Origin: Streptomyces subrutilus
Lineage (GTDB): Bacteria; Actinomycetota; Actinomycetes; Streptomycetales; Streptomycetaceae
DNA length: 64,000 bases
Assembly (NCBI RefSeq): GCF_008704535.1
Contig: NZ_CP023701.1
Location: 4,404,501-4,468,500, forward strand
Direction: 5' to 3'
Each line of letters starts with the position of its first letter. Positions within the stretch are counted from its first letter, which is position 1. A program made the translations under genes and the position numbers. The notes under the pieces are model-generated. The model saw only the letters and a program-made list of their open reading frames with translations, had not been told where the DNA came from and did no database searches. This document shows positions 8,434-17,001 of this stretch, piece by piece.

Positions 8434-8667
8434 TCAGGCGTTGACGCAGGTGTTGCCGAACGCGGGGTTCAGCAGGCCGACCACGTTCACGGTGTTGCCG
8501 CAGAGGTTGACCGGGATGTGCACCGGGACCTGGAGCAGGTTGCCGGACAGGACGCCCGGGGAGCCCACGGCGGCACCCTCGGCCGCGGCGTCGGCCATGG
8601 CCGGGGAGGCTGCACCGGCGGCCATCAGAACGCCGGCGGCCAGCACCACTGCCTTCTTGTACGTCAT
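8434..8667 (-). CDS. Short chaplin
   Basis: 77-residue chaplin: MTYKKAVVLAAGVLMAAG starts a signal peptide (about 1-26, cleavage near PAMA), then one chaplin domain with GSPGVLSGN, Cys in NLCGNTVNVVG and Cys in LNPAFGNTC. It is very similar to the chaplin at 6366 in the mature part, indicating a recent local duplication in inverted orientation, while the signal sequences differ. GAAGGATC lies just upstream of the ATG at 8667. It assembles into the hydrophobic aerial sheath with the other chaplins of the cell. Confidence 0.95.
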   Translation of the reverse strand: MTYKKAVVLAAGVLMAAGAASPAMADAAAEGAAVGSPGVLSGNLLQVPVHIPVNLCGNTVNVVGLLNPAFGNTCVNA

Positions 8668-8852
8668 GTGATTTCGATCCTTCCCGCAGAGGCGTATCCA
8701 CTGCAGAAATAACAACGAGTGGCGGGGTGAAAAGAAACCGCGATTTTCCGGAGACCGCTCGACAATTCACTCCGGTGCCGGGCCGTAATTCCAGGCGCCG
8801 GGGAGATTTGCCGGGTCTTTATGCGGGTGGGCCGGAAGGGGCCCGACACGCG

Positions 8853-8889
8853 GCGAGGCCGCCGCGACCCGAAGGTGCGACGGCCTCGC
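8853..8889 (-). terminator. Hairpin terminator of the second rodlin
   Basis: 9-bp perfect arms GCGAGGCCG (8853-8861) and CGGCCTCGC (8881-8889), with an inner CGC/GCG pairing, 16 bases past the rodlin stop. Confidence 0.6.
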
Positions 8890-8904
8890 GGGCACGGGCC
8901 TCGA

Positions 8905-9315
8905 TCAGCTGCCGGAGGAGACGTTGCCGGAGAGGATCGGGATGTTGTCCAGGATGTGCGACAGGGCCTCGTCGCCCTTGGCCTGGGTGGAGTTCTCGGT
9001 GCACTGCTGGTTCTGCGGGCTGGACAGGACGGGGATGTCCTGGACGCCGACGTTGACCAGGGCCAGCACGGACTGCACGTTGGCCTTCGCGGGGAGGGCG
9101 ATGCAGGGCTTGTTGAGCGAGCCCTGGATCAGCGCCATCTGCGGGCTCATGTTGCCGTAGGTGGCCTGGTTGCCGTAGATCTGCGAGGCTCCGTTGCCGT
9201 TGACGGTGTTGATGCCGCCGTCGTTGCCGATGGCCATCGCCTGCGGAGCCATGGCGGCACCGAGGCCCACGACGGAGGCGGCAACCGCTGCGCCAGCCAC
9301 AAACTTCTTGATCAT
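8905..9315 (-). CDS. Rodlin (second copy)
   Basis: 136 residues, same length and layout as the rodlin at 5072: a signal peptide (MIKKFVAGAAVAAS..., cleavage near PQAMA), mature start IGNDGGINTVNGNG, two Cys (NKPC, NQQC) and the shared C-terminal blocks QCTENSTQAKGDE and LSHILDNIPILSGN. Rodlins organise chaplin filaments into the rodlet mosaic. The two rodlins bracket the chaplin genes here. The ATG at 9315 is preceded by AAAGGGACGAT. Downstream is its own hairpin. Confidence 0.93.
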   Translation of the reverse strand: MIKKFVAGAAVAASVVGLGAAMAPQAMAIGNDGGINTVNGNGASQIYGNQATYGNMSPQMALIQGSLNKPCIALPAKANVQSVLALVNVGVQDIPVLSSPQNQQCTENSTQAKGDEALSHILDNIPILSGNVSSGS

Positions 9316-9695
9316 TATCGTCCCTTTTTTGCAGGATTGCCCGGTACTGGAGCACTCGGATCAACGGTCCGGCCCGGCTCCGGGTTTCGACGCTTCACCC
9401 GGATGCCGCCGTTTCGAGCCGCCCGGTTGACGTTCGGGCGGCTCCGCGCGGACCGCCGGACCCCGCGTCCGGGCAGGGCGGAAGCGGTGGCGGGGGCGCC
9501 GCGCGCCGGCCGCTTCCCGGGCTCCGGCATTTCTTTCCGTTCGAACAATGGTGCTCGTCATAACGACCTGCCGGGTAAGAGGGTGCGTGCCGTAGCCCGA
9601 AAGGCCGTACGAGCGAGTCCGACGTGATTTCCAGCCTGATTTCTGACAAAGTTCACTCCTGTTTTGTCCCCCTGATCGAAAATGGAGACAGGGTC
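9316..9695. other. Intergenic region between rodlin and DUF3344-like gene
   Basis: 380 bases with divergent genes on both sides and no convincing gene. It should hold two promoters. The only clear structure is a perfect 10-bp inverted repeat, GAGCCGCCCG (9416-9425) and CGGGCGGCTC (9435-9444), with TTGACG in the 9-base spacer; this could be an operator or a hairpin. The last ~90 bases before 9696 are distinctly AT-richer than the surroundings. Confidence 0.5.
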
Positions 9696-10787
9696 ATGGG
9701 TTCCTCCCGCAGAATCCTCGGCGCGCTCGGCCTGCTGTCCTGCCTCGCACTTTCCGGATACGTTCCGACCGCGGCGGCCGCGGTCCCCGCTCCCCGCGAA
9801 CTGCCCCGGGTCCCGTTCGCCCAGCGCTACCAGGCCGTGCAGCACGGCGGACTGGTCAGGGCCTCGAACGCGGGCATCGGCTGCCGGCGCGAGGAGTCGC
9901 CCCGGGCCGCTTCGTGCGCCGAGGTCGAGCGGGGCGCGGCCGGGGTCAACGGCGACTACGAGATGTTCTACAGCGAGGTCGACGAGGACCCGGACACCTA
10001 CAACTCCACCCGCGCCGAGCTCAAGGTGCCGCAGGGTGCCAAGGTCTCCTACGCCCGGCTCTACTGGGGCGGGAACCTGCGGGTGGGCGAGCAGAAGCCG
10101 CCCGAGGACAACGGGCGGGTGCTGGTCGCGGAGCCGGGCGGCGCGTACAAGGAGGTCCTGGCCGACACGGTGATGGGCCACCGGACGGACGCGGGCAGCG
10201 ACGCCTACCAGGCCAGCGCGGACGTGACCCCGCTGGTCCGCAGGGGCGGGGCCGGGATGTGGACGGTCGCCCAGGTCAACATCGCCATGGGGCACTCGGA
10301 GGTCGGGGCCTGGGGCGGCTGGACGCTGGTCGTCGCCTACGAGGACCCCCGGGAGCCGGTGCGCCGGATCTCGCTGTGGGACGGGTTCGAGGCGCTGGCC
10401 GCCCGGGCCGGCGACGGGACGGTCGAGCTCACCGGGCTGGACGCTCCGCCCGGGGCCGCGGGGCGGGTCGGAGTGGTCGGGTACGACGGGGACCGCGGGG
10501 TCCTGGGGGACTCGCTCGGCGTGACGGCCGACAGCGGACGCCGGGTCAACCTCAGCGATGCCGAAAATCCTTTCAATGATGTTATGAATTCCACGATCAC
10601 GGATTTTGGACATCAGTCGTTCGTGCGACAGCCCGAACATATGAATAATCTCGGATATGACGCGGACGTGTTCGACCTGAGTCCCGCCCTGTCCGGTGGT
10701 GCCCGCAGTCTGAGCTTCAGGTTCACGGGCGAAAGTCAGGGCCATTTCCTCGGCGTGCTCTTCGTACAGACCGACGCGCGCCGCTGA
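9696..10787 (+). CDS. Secreted protein with a DUF3344-like beta-sandwich domain
   Basis: 363 residues. Signal peptide about 1-30 (MGSSRRILGALGLLSCLALSG, ending AAAA). The body resembles the domain found at the N-terminus of large bacterial surface adhesins: SYARLYWGGNLRVGE (about 110-125), ASADVTPLVRR, WTVAQVNIAMG, GAWGGWTLVVAYEDP, RRISLWDGFEAL, and the C-terminal NNLGYDADVFDL. Here it stands alone, with no repeats after it. GGAGA seven bases upstream supports ATG 9696 rather than the more distant in-frame starts. Bases 10560-10670 are notably AT-rich (AATATG, AATCCTTTC codons). Secreted and next to chaplins and a glycan cluster; a matrix role is inferred. Confidence 0.62.
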   Translation: MGSSRRILGALGLLSCLALSGYVPTAAAAVPAPRELPRVPFAQRYQAVQHGGLVRASNAGIGCRREESPRAASCAEVERGAAGVNGDYEMFYSEVDEDPDTYNSTRAELKVPQGAKVSYARLYWGGNLRVGEQKPPEDNGRVLVAEPGGAYKEVLADTVMGHRTDAGSDAYQASADVTPLVRRGGAGMWTVAQVNIAMGHSEVGAWGGWTLVVAYEDPREPVRRISLWDGFEALAARAGDGTVELTGLDAPPGAAGRVGVVGYDGDRGVLGDSLGVTADSGRRVNLSDAENPFNDVMNSTITDFGHQSFVRQPEHMNNLGYDADVFDLSPALSGGARSLSFRFTGESQGHFLGVLFVQTDARR

Positions 10788-10806
10788 ACCCAGGGGACCA
10801 CTTCAC

Positions 10807-11994
10807 GTGCCCACACAGCCATTGGCAGCACCACCCGCCACCGTCCTCCACCTCGTCCAGCCCGTCGACGGCGGTGTCGCCCGCGTCGTCGCCGACCTCG
10901 TCCGCGCGCAGCGCGCGGCGGGCCTGCGCGCCGTCGTCGGCTGCCCGCCCGCCGGGATCCTCCCCGACGCCGCCCGGGCCGCCGGCGCCGAGGTGCACGT
11001 CTGGCGCGCCGGGCGGGCCCCCGGGCCCGGGCTGGCCGCCGAGGTGATCGGCGCCCGGTCCCTGCTCCGCCGGGTCCGTCCCGACCTGCTCCACGCGCAC
11101 AGCGCCAAGGCCGGGCTGGCCGGACGGCTCGCCGCACGCGGGACCGTACCGACCGTCTTCCAGCCGCACGCCTGGTCCTTCGACGCGGTCGGCGGCGCCA
11201 CCGGCGCGCTCGCGCTGCGCTGGGAGCGGTACGCGGCCCGCTGGGCCGACCGGGTGCTCTGCGTCAGCGAGGCCGAACGGCTCGCGGGCGAGGCGGAGGG
11301 GATCGCCGCCCGGTGGTCCGTCGTCCGCAACGGGGTGGACCTGGACCACTTCCGCCCCGACGGCCCCGACCCCGACCGCGAGCGGGCCGCGGCCCGCGCC
11401 CGGCTCCCGCTGCCCGAGGCCCTCCGCGGCGACGGGCCGCTCGCCGTCTGCGTGGGCCGGATCTGCCCGCAGAAGGGACAGGACGTCCTGCTGCGGGCCT
11501 GGCCGCAGCTGCTGGGCCGCGTGCCCGCGGCCCGGCTCGCCCTCGTCGGCGACGGCCCGGACGCCGACCGGCTGCGCACCACCGCCCCGGCCGGCGTCCA
11601 CTTCGCGGGCGCCGCCCCCGACATCCGACCGTGGCTTCGGGCCGCCGATCTCGTTGTACTGCCGTCGCGGTGGGAAGGCATGGCGCTCGCCCCGCTCGAA
11701 GCCATGGCCTGCGGCCGCCCGGTCCTGGTCTCCGACGTCAGCGGGGCCCGGGAGAGCCTGCCGCCCGGCCAGGGACGGCTGTGCCTGGTACCGGCGGAGG
11801 ACCCGACGGCACTGGCCAAGGCCCTGGGACGGCTCCTCGCCGAACCGAGGCTCCTCGCCGAACTCGGGGAGCAGGCCCGGCAGCACGCCCGGACCGACTT
11901 CGACGTGCGGCGGACCACGGACGCGGTCACCGGTCTGTACCACGAACTGCTGGGCAGGCCCCGGCCCTCGAACCAGGAGCGCATCAGCCGATGA
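10807..11994 (+). CDS. GT4-family glycosyltransferase
   Basis: 395-residue cytoplasmic glycosyltransferase of the GT-B fold. N-terminal acceptor domain about 1-195 (VLHLVQPVDGGVARVV; DLLHAHSAKAG), C-terminal nucleotide-sugar domain about 200-385 with VGRICPQKGQDVLL, LVGDGPDADRL and the retaining-GT4 motif EGMALAPLEAMACGRPV (E-x7-E). It likely adds a sugar to a lipid-linked repeat unit made by the following phosphoglycosyltransferase. GTG start at 10807, twenty bases after the secreted protein gene. Its stop overlaps the next start (ATGA, 11991-11994), beginning a tightly coupled operon. Donor and acceptor cannot be read from sequence. Confidence 0.9.
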   Translation: MPTQPLAAPPATVLHLVQPVDGGVARVVADLVRAQRAAGLRAVVGCPPAGILPDAARAAGAEVHVWRAGRAPGPGLAAEVIGARSLLRRVRPDLLHAHSAKAGLAGRLAARGTVPTVFQPHAWSFDAVGGATGALALRWERYAARWADRVLCVSEAERLAGEAEGIAARWSVVRNGVDLDHFRPDGPDPDRERAAARARLPLPEALRGDGPLAVCVGRICPQKGQDVLLRAWPQLLGRVPAARLALVGDGPDADRLRTTAPAGVHFAGAAPDIRPWLRAADLVVLPSRWEGMALAPLEAMACGRPVLVSDVSGARESLPPGQGRLCLVPAEDPTALAKALGRLLAEPRLLAELGEQARQHARTDFDVRRTTDAVTGLYHELLGRPRPSNQERISR

Positions 11995-13520
11995 CGATGG
12001 ACAGCGCACCAGCCCGGCACACCGGGCAGGGCGGCACGGGGCACGCCGGCGCAGCCGCCGGCACCACGGCCGTCCGCCGTTCGCGAGCCGCCATCCACCC
12101 CCCGCGCGGTCCCAAGGCCGCACCGGCGCGGTCCGCCGTCCGGCCGCAGCGGATCCGCCGCCGCGACGGCGTGCTCCCGCGGTTCACCGCCGACGCGCTG
12201 GCCGCCGTGCTGACCGCCGCGGCCCTGCCCGCCTTCGCCCCGCCGAACGAGGCGCTGCCCGTGGCGGCGGCCGTGCCCGGGGCCCTGCTGCTGGCCGCGC
12301 TGCACGCCCAGGCCGGGCTGTACCGGCCGCGGCTCGCCCCCTCGGCGCTGGTCGAACTGCCCGCGCTGGCGGGACGTTCCGCCGTGCTGTGGAGCGGGAC
12401 CGCCGCGGTCGTGGCCGCCGTGGACCCGGGCCGGGCGCTGGGCTGGAGCGTGCTGCTGACCGCCGTCTGCCTCCAGGTCGTACTGGCGTGCGCGGGACGC
12501 GGGTTCGTCAACCAGCTGCACCGCCGCTCCGCCGTCCGCCGGCCCGCCTCCACGCTCGTCGTCGGCCCCGGCGCGGGGGCGGGCGCGGTCGCCGCGGCCC
12601 TGCTCGGCCGGCCCGAGTACGGACTGCGCCCCGTCGGCCTGGCCGACTGCGCCGGCGCGGACGGCGCGGACAACGCCGCACTGCCGGTCCTCACCACCCG
12701 CGAGGACATCCGGCGCGCGGTCATCCAGAACGCGGTGCGCCACGCCGTGTTCACCCGCCCGCCCGAGGCCGACGAGCGCACCGCCTCGCTCGTGCGCCTC
12801 TTCCGCGACCACGGCTGCCGGCTCTGGCTCGCCGACCCCGCCGGGACCGCCAGGGTCACCGGCATGCGCGTCGCGCACCCCGCCGACCAGCTGTGGGGGT
12901 ACGCCGTCCAGCCGCTCCTGCCGCGCCCCGCGCGCCCCTTGGAGCGCTGGGGCAAGCGGGGCATCGACGCCGCGCTCGCGCTGGCCGCGCTGGCCGTGGC
13001 GGCGCCGGTGATGGCCGTCTGCGCCCTGGCCGTACGGGTGGGCGACGGACCGGGCGTGATCTTCCGGCAGGAGCGGGTCGGCCTGTACGGGCGGCCCTTC
13101 ACCCTGCTGAAGTTCCGCACCCTGCGCGCCGACGCGCACGAGTCCGCCACCCGCTGGACGGTGGCCGGCGACCGGCGCATGAGCCGGGTCGGCTCCTTCC
13201 TGCGCAAGTCCTCGCTGGACGAGCTGCCGCAGCTGTGGAACGTCGTGCGGGGCGACATGAGCCTGGTCGGCCCCCGCCCCGAACGGCCCTTCTTCGTCGC
13301 GAAGTTCTCCACCGTCCACCCCGGCTACGGGGCCCGGCACCGGATGCCCGTCGGCATCACCGGCCTCGCCCAGATCAACGGGCTGCGCGGGGACACCTCC
13401 ATCGAGGACCGGGCCCGCTTCGACAACCACTACATCGACACCTGGTCGCTGTGGCAGGACCTGTGCATCCTCGCCCGCACCGCGGCCTCCTTCTTCCGCT
13501 TCCGGCTGGGGGGCAGCTGA
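11991..13520 (+). CDS. Polyprenyl-phosphate sugar phosphotransferase (initiating transferase)
   Basis: 509 residues. An N-terminal Pro/Ala/Arg-rich leader (about 1-60), four weak membrane segments (about 65-165), a CoA-binding-like NAD fold (about 180-295) and the bacterial sugar transferase domain (about 315-505). The latter shows KRGIDAALALAAL (membrane helix), VIFRQERVG, FTLLKFRTL, SLDELPQLWNVVRGDMSLVGPRPE and GITGLAQINGLRG, the WbaP/CpsE signature. It should transfer a sugar-1-phosphate to undecaprenyl phosphate and so start assembly of the cluster's repeat unit. ATG 11991 overlaps the previous stop; the next gene starts at its last base. Confidence 0.92.
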   Translation: MTMDSAPARHTGQGGTGHAGAAAGTTAVRRSRAAIHPPRGPKAAPARSAVRPQRIRRRDGVLPRFTADALAAVLTAAALPAFAPPNEALPVAAAVPGALLLAALHAQAGLYRPRLAPSALVELPALAGRSAVLWSGTAAVVAAVDPGRALGWSVLLTAVCLQVVLACAGRGFVNQLHRRSAVRRPASTLVVGPGAGAGAVAAALLGRPEYGLRPVGLADCAGADGADNAALPVLTTREDIRRAVIQNAVRHAVFTRPPEADERTASLVRLFRDHGCRLWLADPAGTARVTGMRVAHPADQLWGYAVQPLLPRPARPLERWGKRGIDAALALAALAVAAPVMAVCALAVRVGDGPGVIFRQERVGLYGRPFTLLKFRTLRADAHESATRWTVAGDRRMSRVGSFLRKSSLDELPQLWNVVRGDMSLVGPRPERPFFVAKFSTVHPGYGARHRMPVGITGLAQINGLRGDTSIEDRARFDNHYIDTWSLWQDLCILARTAASFFRFRLGGS

Positions 13521-14887
13521 TGAGCCTCGCCGTGTCACCCGACGGTGTCGTCCGGTCCGAGCCGCCGGTGCTGCTGCGCCGGCACTGGCCGCTGCTCCCG
13601 CTCGCCGCGACCGTGCTGTTCCTGCTCGCCCCGCTCCCGGCGGGCGACGCGAGCGCCTCCGGGAAGGTCGGCCCGGCGGACGCGGCCTCGCTGCTGCTGG
13701 TGCTGGTCTGCGCGGTGCAGGCGCTGCGCGGCCGGGTGCGCCGGCTGACCCCGCTCGGCGTGCTGGTCCTCGGGGCGCCCGCCGTGGGGCTCGCGGTGGC
13801 GACGGTGACCGCGGGCGACCCGTACGCGGCCCTGCCGGGCTTCGTGCGCTACCTCCAGGTCTTCGTGCTGGTCCCGGCGGCCGTGGTGCTGCTGGTGCGC
13901 GACGCGGGGGAGTTCCGGATCGCCGCCGGGTGCTTCGTGGTGCTGGCCCTGGCGCAGGGTGCGGTGGGCGTGGTCCAGTACGCCACCCACACCGGGGCCT
14001 CGTACCAGGGCGAGGACATCCGGGCGGTGGGCACCTTCGGCCCCGGTGACGTCATGGGCATGGCCACGGTGGTGGCGTACGGGCTGGTCGTGGCCACGGC
14101 GGTGGCGCTGGCGCCGGGCGGCGCCCGGCGCACGCGGCGGGCGGCGGCCGGCGCCGCGCTGGCGCTGGTGGTGCCGCTGGTGCTGTCGTTCAGCCGCGGG
14201 GCGTGGATCGCGACCTTCGCCGCGACGGCCCTGGTGATGCTGCTCGCCGGCGTCAGGCGGGCGCTGAAGGTGCTCCTCGCGCTGACCGCGGCGGGCGTGG
14301 TGCTGGTGGGCGGCCTCGGGGTCGGCTCCGACATGGTGGCGGAACGGCTGGCCTCCATCACGCAGGTCTCCAGCGCCCCCGACCAGTCGGTGACCGACCG
14401 GTACACGATGTGGGCGGCCGCCGAGTCGATGTGGCGCGAGCGGCCGGCCGCGGGGGTGGGGCTCAAGGGCTTCCCGGCCAACCGGGACGGCCACTCCTCG
14501 CTGGGACTGTCCTCCGGCAGCGACACCGCCGGCGCGGGACAGGCCTACGTCCGCCAGCCGCTGCTCTCCCCGCACAACATGTACCTCCTGGTCCTCAGCG
14601 AGCAGGGCCTGATCGGGCTGACCGCGCTGGTGGGCGGCTGGGCCGCGCTGCTGGTCGCGGGCGTGCGGCGGGCCGCCGCGGGCGGGGCCGCGCGGGACTG
14701 CGGGCTGATCGCGGTCGGCCTGCTCGTGTGGCAGCTGACGGACTTCCTCTACGCGGACATCGGCGGGCCGTCCACCGTCCTGACCGGAGTGATCATCGGC
14801 CTGGGCGCCTGGTGGGCCCTCTCCGACCCGGGATCCGCGGGCCGGGCCCCCCGGATCCCGGCCCTCGACGGGCCGGCCCCCCGGTGA
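13520..14887 (+). CDS. O-antigen ligase / Wzy-like polymerase family membrane protein
   Basis: 455-residue membrane protein with about ten to eleven helices. It matches the Wzy_C/O-antigen ligase family: a long periplasmic-type loop (about 285-350) precedes SPHNMYLLVLSEQGLIGL (about 352-370), with the conserved His-Asn dipeptide of the family. In this cluster it most likely polymerises flipped lipid-linked units or ligates the glycan to an acceptor. The start overlaps the preceding stop by one base (TGATG) and the end overlaps the next GTG (GTGA, 14884-14887). Polymerase versus ligase cannot be decided from sequence. Confidence 0.85.
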   Translation: MSLAVSPDGVVRSEPPVLLRRHWPLLPLAATVLFLLAPLPAGDASASGKVGPADAASLLLVLVCAVQALRGRVRRLTPLGVLVLGAPAVGLAVATVTAGDPYAALPGFVRYLQVFVLVPAAVVLLVRDAGEFRIAAGCFVVLALAQGAVGVVQYATHTGASYQGEDIRAVGTFGPGDVMGMATVVAYGLVVATAVALAPGGARRTRRAAAGAALALVVPLVLSFSRGAWIATFAATALVMLLAGVRRALKVLLALTAAGVVLVGGLGVGSDMVAERLASITQVSSAPDQSVTDRYTMWAAAESMWRERPAAGVGLKGFPANRDGHSSLGLSSGSDTAGAGQAYVRQPLLSPHNMYLLVLSEQGLIGLTALVGGWAALLVAGVRRAAAGGAARDCGLIAVGLLVWQLTDFLYADIGGPSTVLTGVIIGLGAWWALSDPGSAGRAPRIPALDGPAPR

Positions 14888-17001
14888 CGGACCCGACGCC
14901 CTGGCGGCGGCCCGCGGCGACGGAGGTCGCCGCGGCCGCCGGGTGTCCGCCGCACCCGGCCGAGCCGGGCCCGCCGCCCGGTCCCGCCGGGGCCCCGGCC
15001 GTGCCGCCGCCCGCACCGCCGTCGCCGGCCGCCGCCGCCGCCCGGCCGGCCGGACCGGCGTCGCAGGACCCGGGGTTCGTGGCGGGCGCCCTGCCGCGCT
15101 CGGCCGCCGGCGGGCGCCGCGGCGTACGGCCGGCCCCGCGGGCCGGCCAGGACCCCCGGGCCCCGCACGCGGTACAGAACCCACCGGCCCCGTACGGCGC
15201 ACGGGCCACCGGCGGCCGCGCCGTGCCGCGGCCCGGCCCGTCGCCCGCGGCGCCCGGCGACGGCCGGGGCCGCGACGGCGCACGGCCGGGCCGCGCCGCG
15301 GCCGCCCCGCCCGGCGCCCCGGCCGGCATCCCGCCCCGCGGCCCCGCGGGCGGCGGCGGCTCCGGCGAGGAGCCCGGCGGGAGCGGACCGGCTCCGCTCG
15401 GCCGGTTCCTCGCCCGGGCCGCCGCCGTCACCGCCGTACTGACCGCGGCCGGGGCGGTGTTCGGGCTCGTACGGGACCAGACGATCGCGCACCTCTTCGG
15501 CGCCGGCCACGACAGCGACGCGTTCCTCATCGCCTGGACCGTCCCCGAGATGGCCTCCACGCTGCTGATCGAGGACGCCATGGCGCTGCTGATGGTGCCC
15601 GCCTTCAGCCACGCCCTGGCCCGGCGGGCCGCCGGCCGCGCCGGACTCACCCGCAAGGACGCCCGCACGCAGGACCCCGTACGGCTGCTGGTGGCCGCGA
15701 CCCTGCCCCGGCTCGCCGTCTTCCTCGCCGCCGTGGCCACCGTGCTCGTGCTGGCCGCGCCGCTGGTCGTGGCCGTCCTCGCGCCGGGCCTGCCCGACCC
15801 GGCGCTGGCCGTGCAGTGCACCCGGCTGACCGCCCTGACCGTGCTGTCCTTCGGGATCGCCGGCTACTTCAGCGCCGCGCTGCGGGCCCACCGGTCCTTC
15901 GTGCCGCCCGCCGCGATCTACGTGGCGTACAACGTCGGCATCATCGGCACCCTGGTCGCCCTGCACAGCCTGTGGGGGGTGCGGGCGGCGGCCGCCGGAG
16001 TGGCGGTCGGCGGACTGCTGATGGCCCTGGTCCAACTGCCCGCCTTCATCCGCCACGTGGGCTTCGGCCCGGGCCGGGTCAAGGGCGCGCCCCGCTGCCA
16101 GCGCGACCGCGACCGGCCCACCCTCATCGCGTTCGGCCTGATCGCGCCCGTCGTCTTCTTCGCCGTCTTCCGGCAGTCGCAGGTGCTCGTCGAGCGGTTC
16201 CTCGCCGCCTCGCTGCCCTCCGGGGCCATCTCGCACCTCAACTACGCGCAGAAGGTCGCGCAGATGCCGATGGTGCTGTCGCTGATGATCTGCACGGTCA
16301 CCTTCCCCGTGGTGGCCCAGGCCATGGCCGGCGGGGAACGGGAGAAGGCCCGGCGCCGGGTGGAACAGGACCTCGCCCTCGCCTCCCTCGCCGTGCTCAC
16401 GGGCACCGCGATGGTCGTCGGCTACGCCCCGCAGATCATCCAGGTCCTCTTCGAACGCGGGGCCTTCACCCACCAGGACACCCTCGCCACCGCCTCCGTG
16501 ATGCGCGTCTACGCCCTCGGACTGCTCGGCCACTGCCTCGTCGGCGCACTGTCGCGGCCCTTCTTCTCCACCGACCGGCCGACCTGGTTCCCGGCGCTCG
16601 CGATGGGCGCCGGACTGCTCGTCAACGTCGTCGCCGGAGCCTTCGCCGTCGGCTGGTGGGGCACCTACGGCATCGCCGCCGCCAACGCGGCCGGCATCAC
16701 CGCCACCGCCGTCCTGCTGCTCACCGGCCTCGGCCCGCGGATCATCGCCATCGAGGTCCGCCGGGTCGCGGCCAGCATCGGCCGGCTCGGCGTGGCCGCC
16801 GCGGCGGCCGGCGGCACCGGATGGATCGCCGGCCCGATGATCCCCGACCCGCTGCTCAGCGCGGCCCTCGGCTGCCTGCTGGTCCCGGCCATGTTCGGGG
16901 CCACCGGCACGGCCGTGGGCGCCATCGAAGTCACCGCCCTGCCCGGTCAGATCGCCCGGTCCTCGTCCCAGCTCACGCAGAGGTTCCGCCATGCCCGCTG
17001 A
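14884..17001 (+). CDS. MurJ/MviN-family lipid flippase with Pro-rich N-terminal extension
   Basis: 705 residues. The first ~165 are low-complexity Pro/Ala/Gly/Arg and presumably cytoplasmic; the rest (about 168-700) is a MATE-fold flippase of about 14 helices. MurJ-type motifs are GLVRDQTIAHLFGAGHDSDAF (in part), VPEMASTLLIEDAM, LNYAQKVAQMPMVL and FERGAFTHQDT. Canonical MurJ flips lipid II; in a glycan cluster beside a polymerase and initiating transferase this paralogue more likely acts as a Wzx-type exporter of the repeat unit. GTG 14884 overlaps the upstream stop; it overlaps the following deacetylase by 11 bases. Confidence 0.85.
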   Translation: MTDPTPWRRPAATEVAAAAGCPPHPAEPGPPPGPAGAPAVPPPAPPSPAAAAARPAGPASQDPGFVAGALPRSAAGGRRGVRPAPRAGQDPRAPHAVQNPPAPYGARATGGRAVPRPGPSPAAPGDGRGRDGARPGRAAAAPPGAPAGIPPRGPAGGGGSGEEPGGSGPAPLGRFLARAAAVTAVLTAAGAVFGLVRDQTIAHLFGAGHDSDAFLIAWTVPEMASTLLIEDAMALLMVPAFSHALARRAAGRAGLTRKDARTQDPVRLLVAATLPRLAVFLAAVATVLVLAAPLVVAVLAPGLPDPALAVQCTRLTALTVLSFGIAGYFSAALRAHRSFVPPAAIYVAYNVGIIGTLVALHSLWGVRAAAAGVAVGGLLMALVQLPAFIRHVGFGPGRVKGAPRCQRDRDRPTLIAFGLIAPVVFFAVFRQSQVLVERFLAASLPSGAISHLNYAQKVAQMPMVLSLMICTVTFPVVAQAMAGGEREKARRRVEQDLALASLAVLTGTAMVVGYAPQIIQVLFERGAFTHQDTLATASVMRVYALGLLGHCLVGALSRPFFSTDRPTWFPALAMGAGLLVNVVAGAFAVGWWGTYGIAAANAAGITATAVLLLTGLGPRIIAIEVRRVAASIGRLGVAAAAAGGTGWIAGPMIPDPLLSAALGCLLVPAMFGATGTAVGAIEVTALPGQIARSSSQLTQRFRHAR

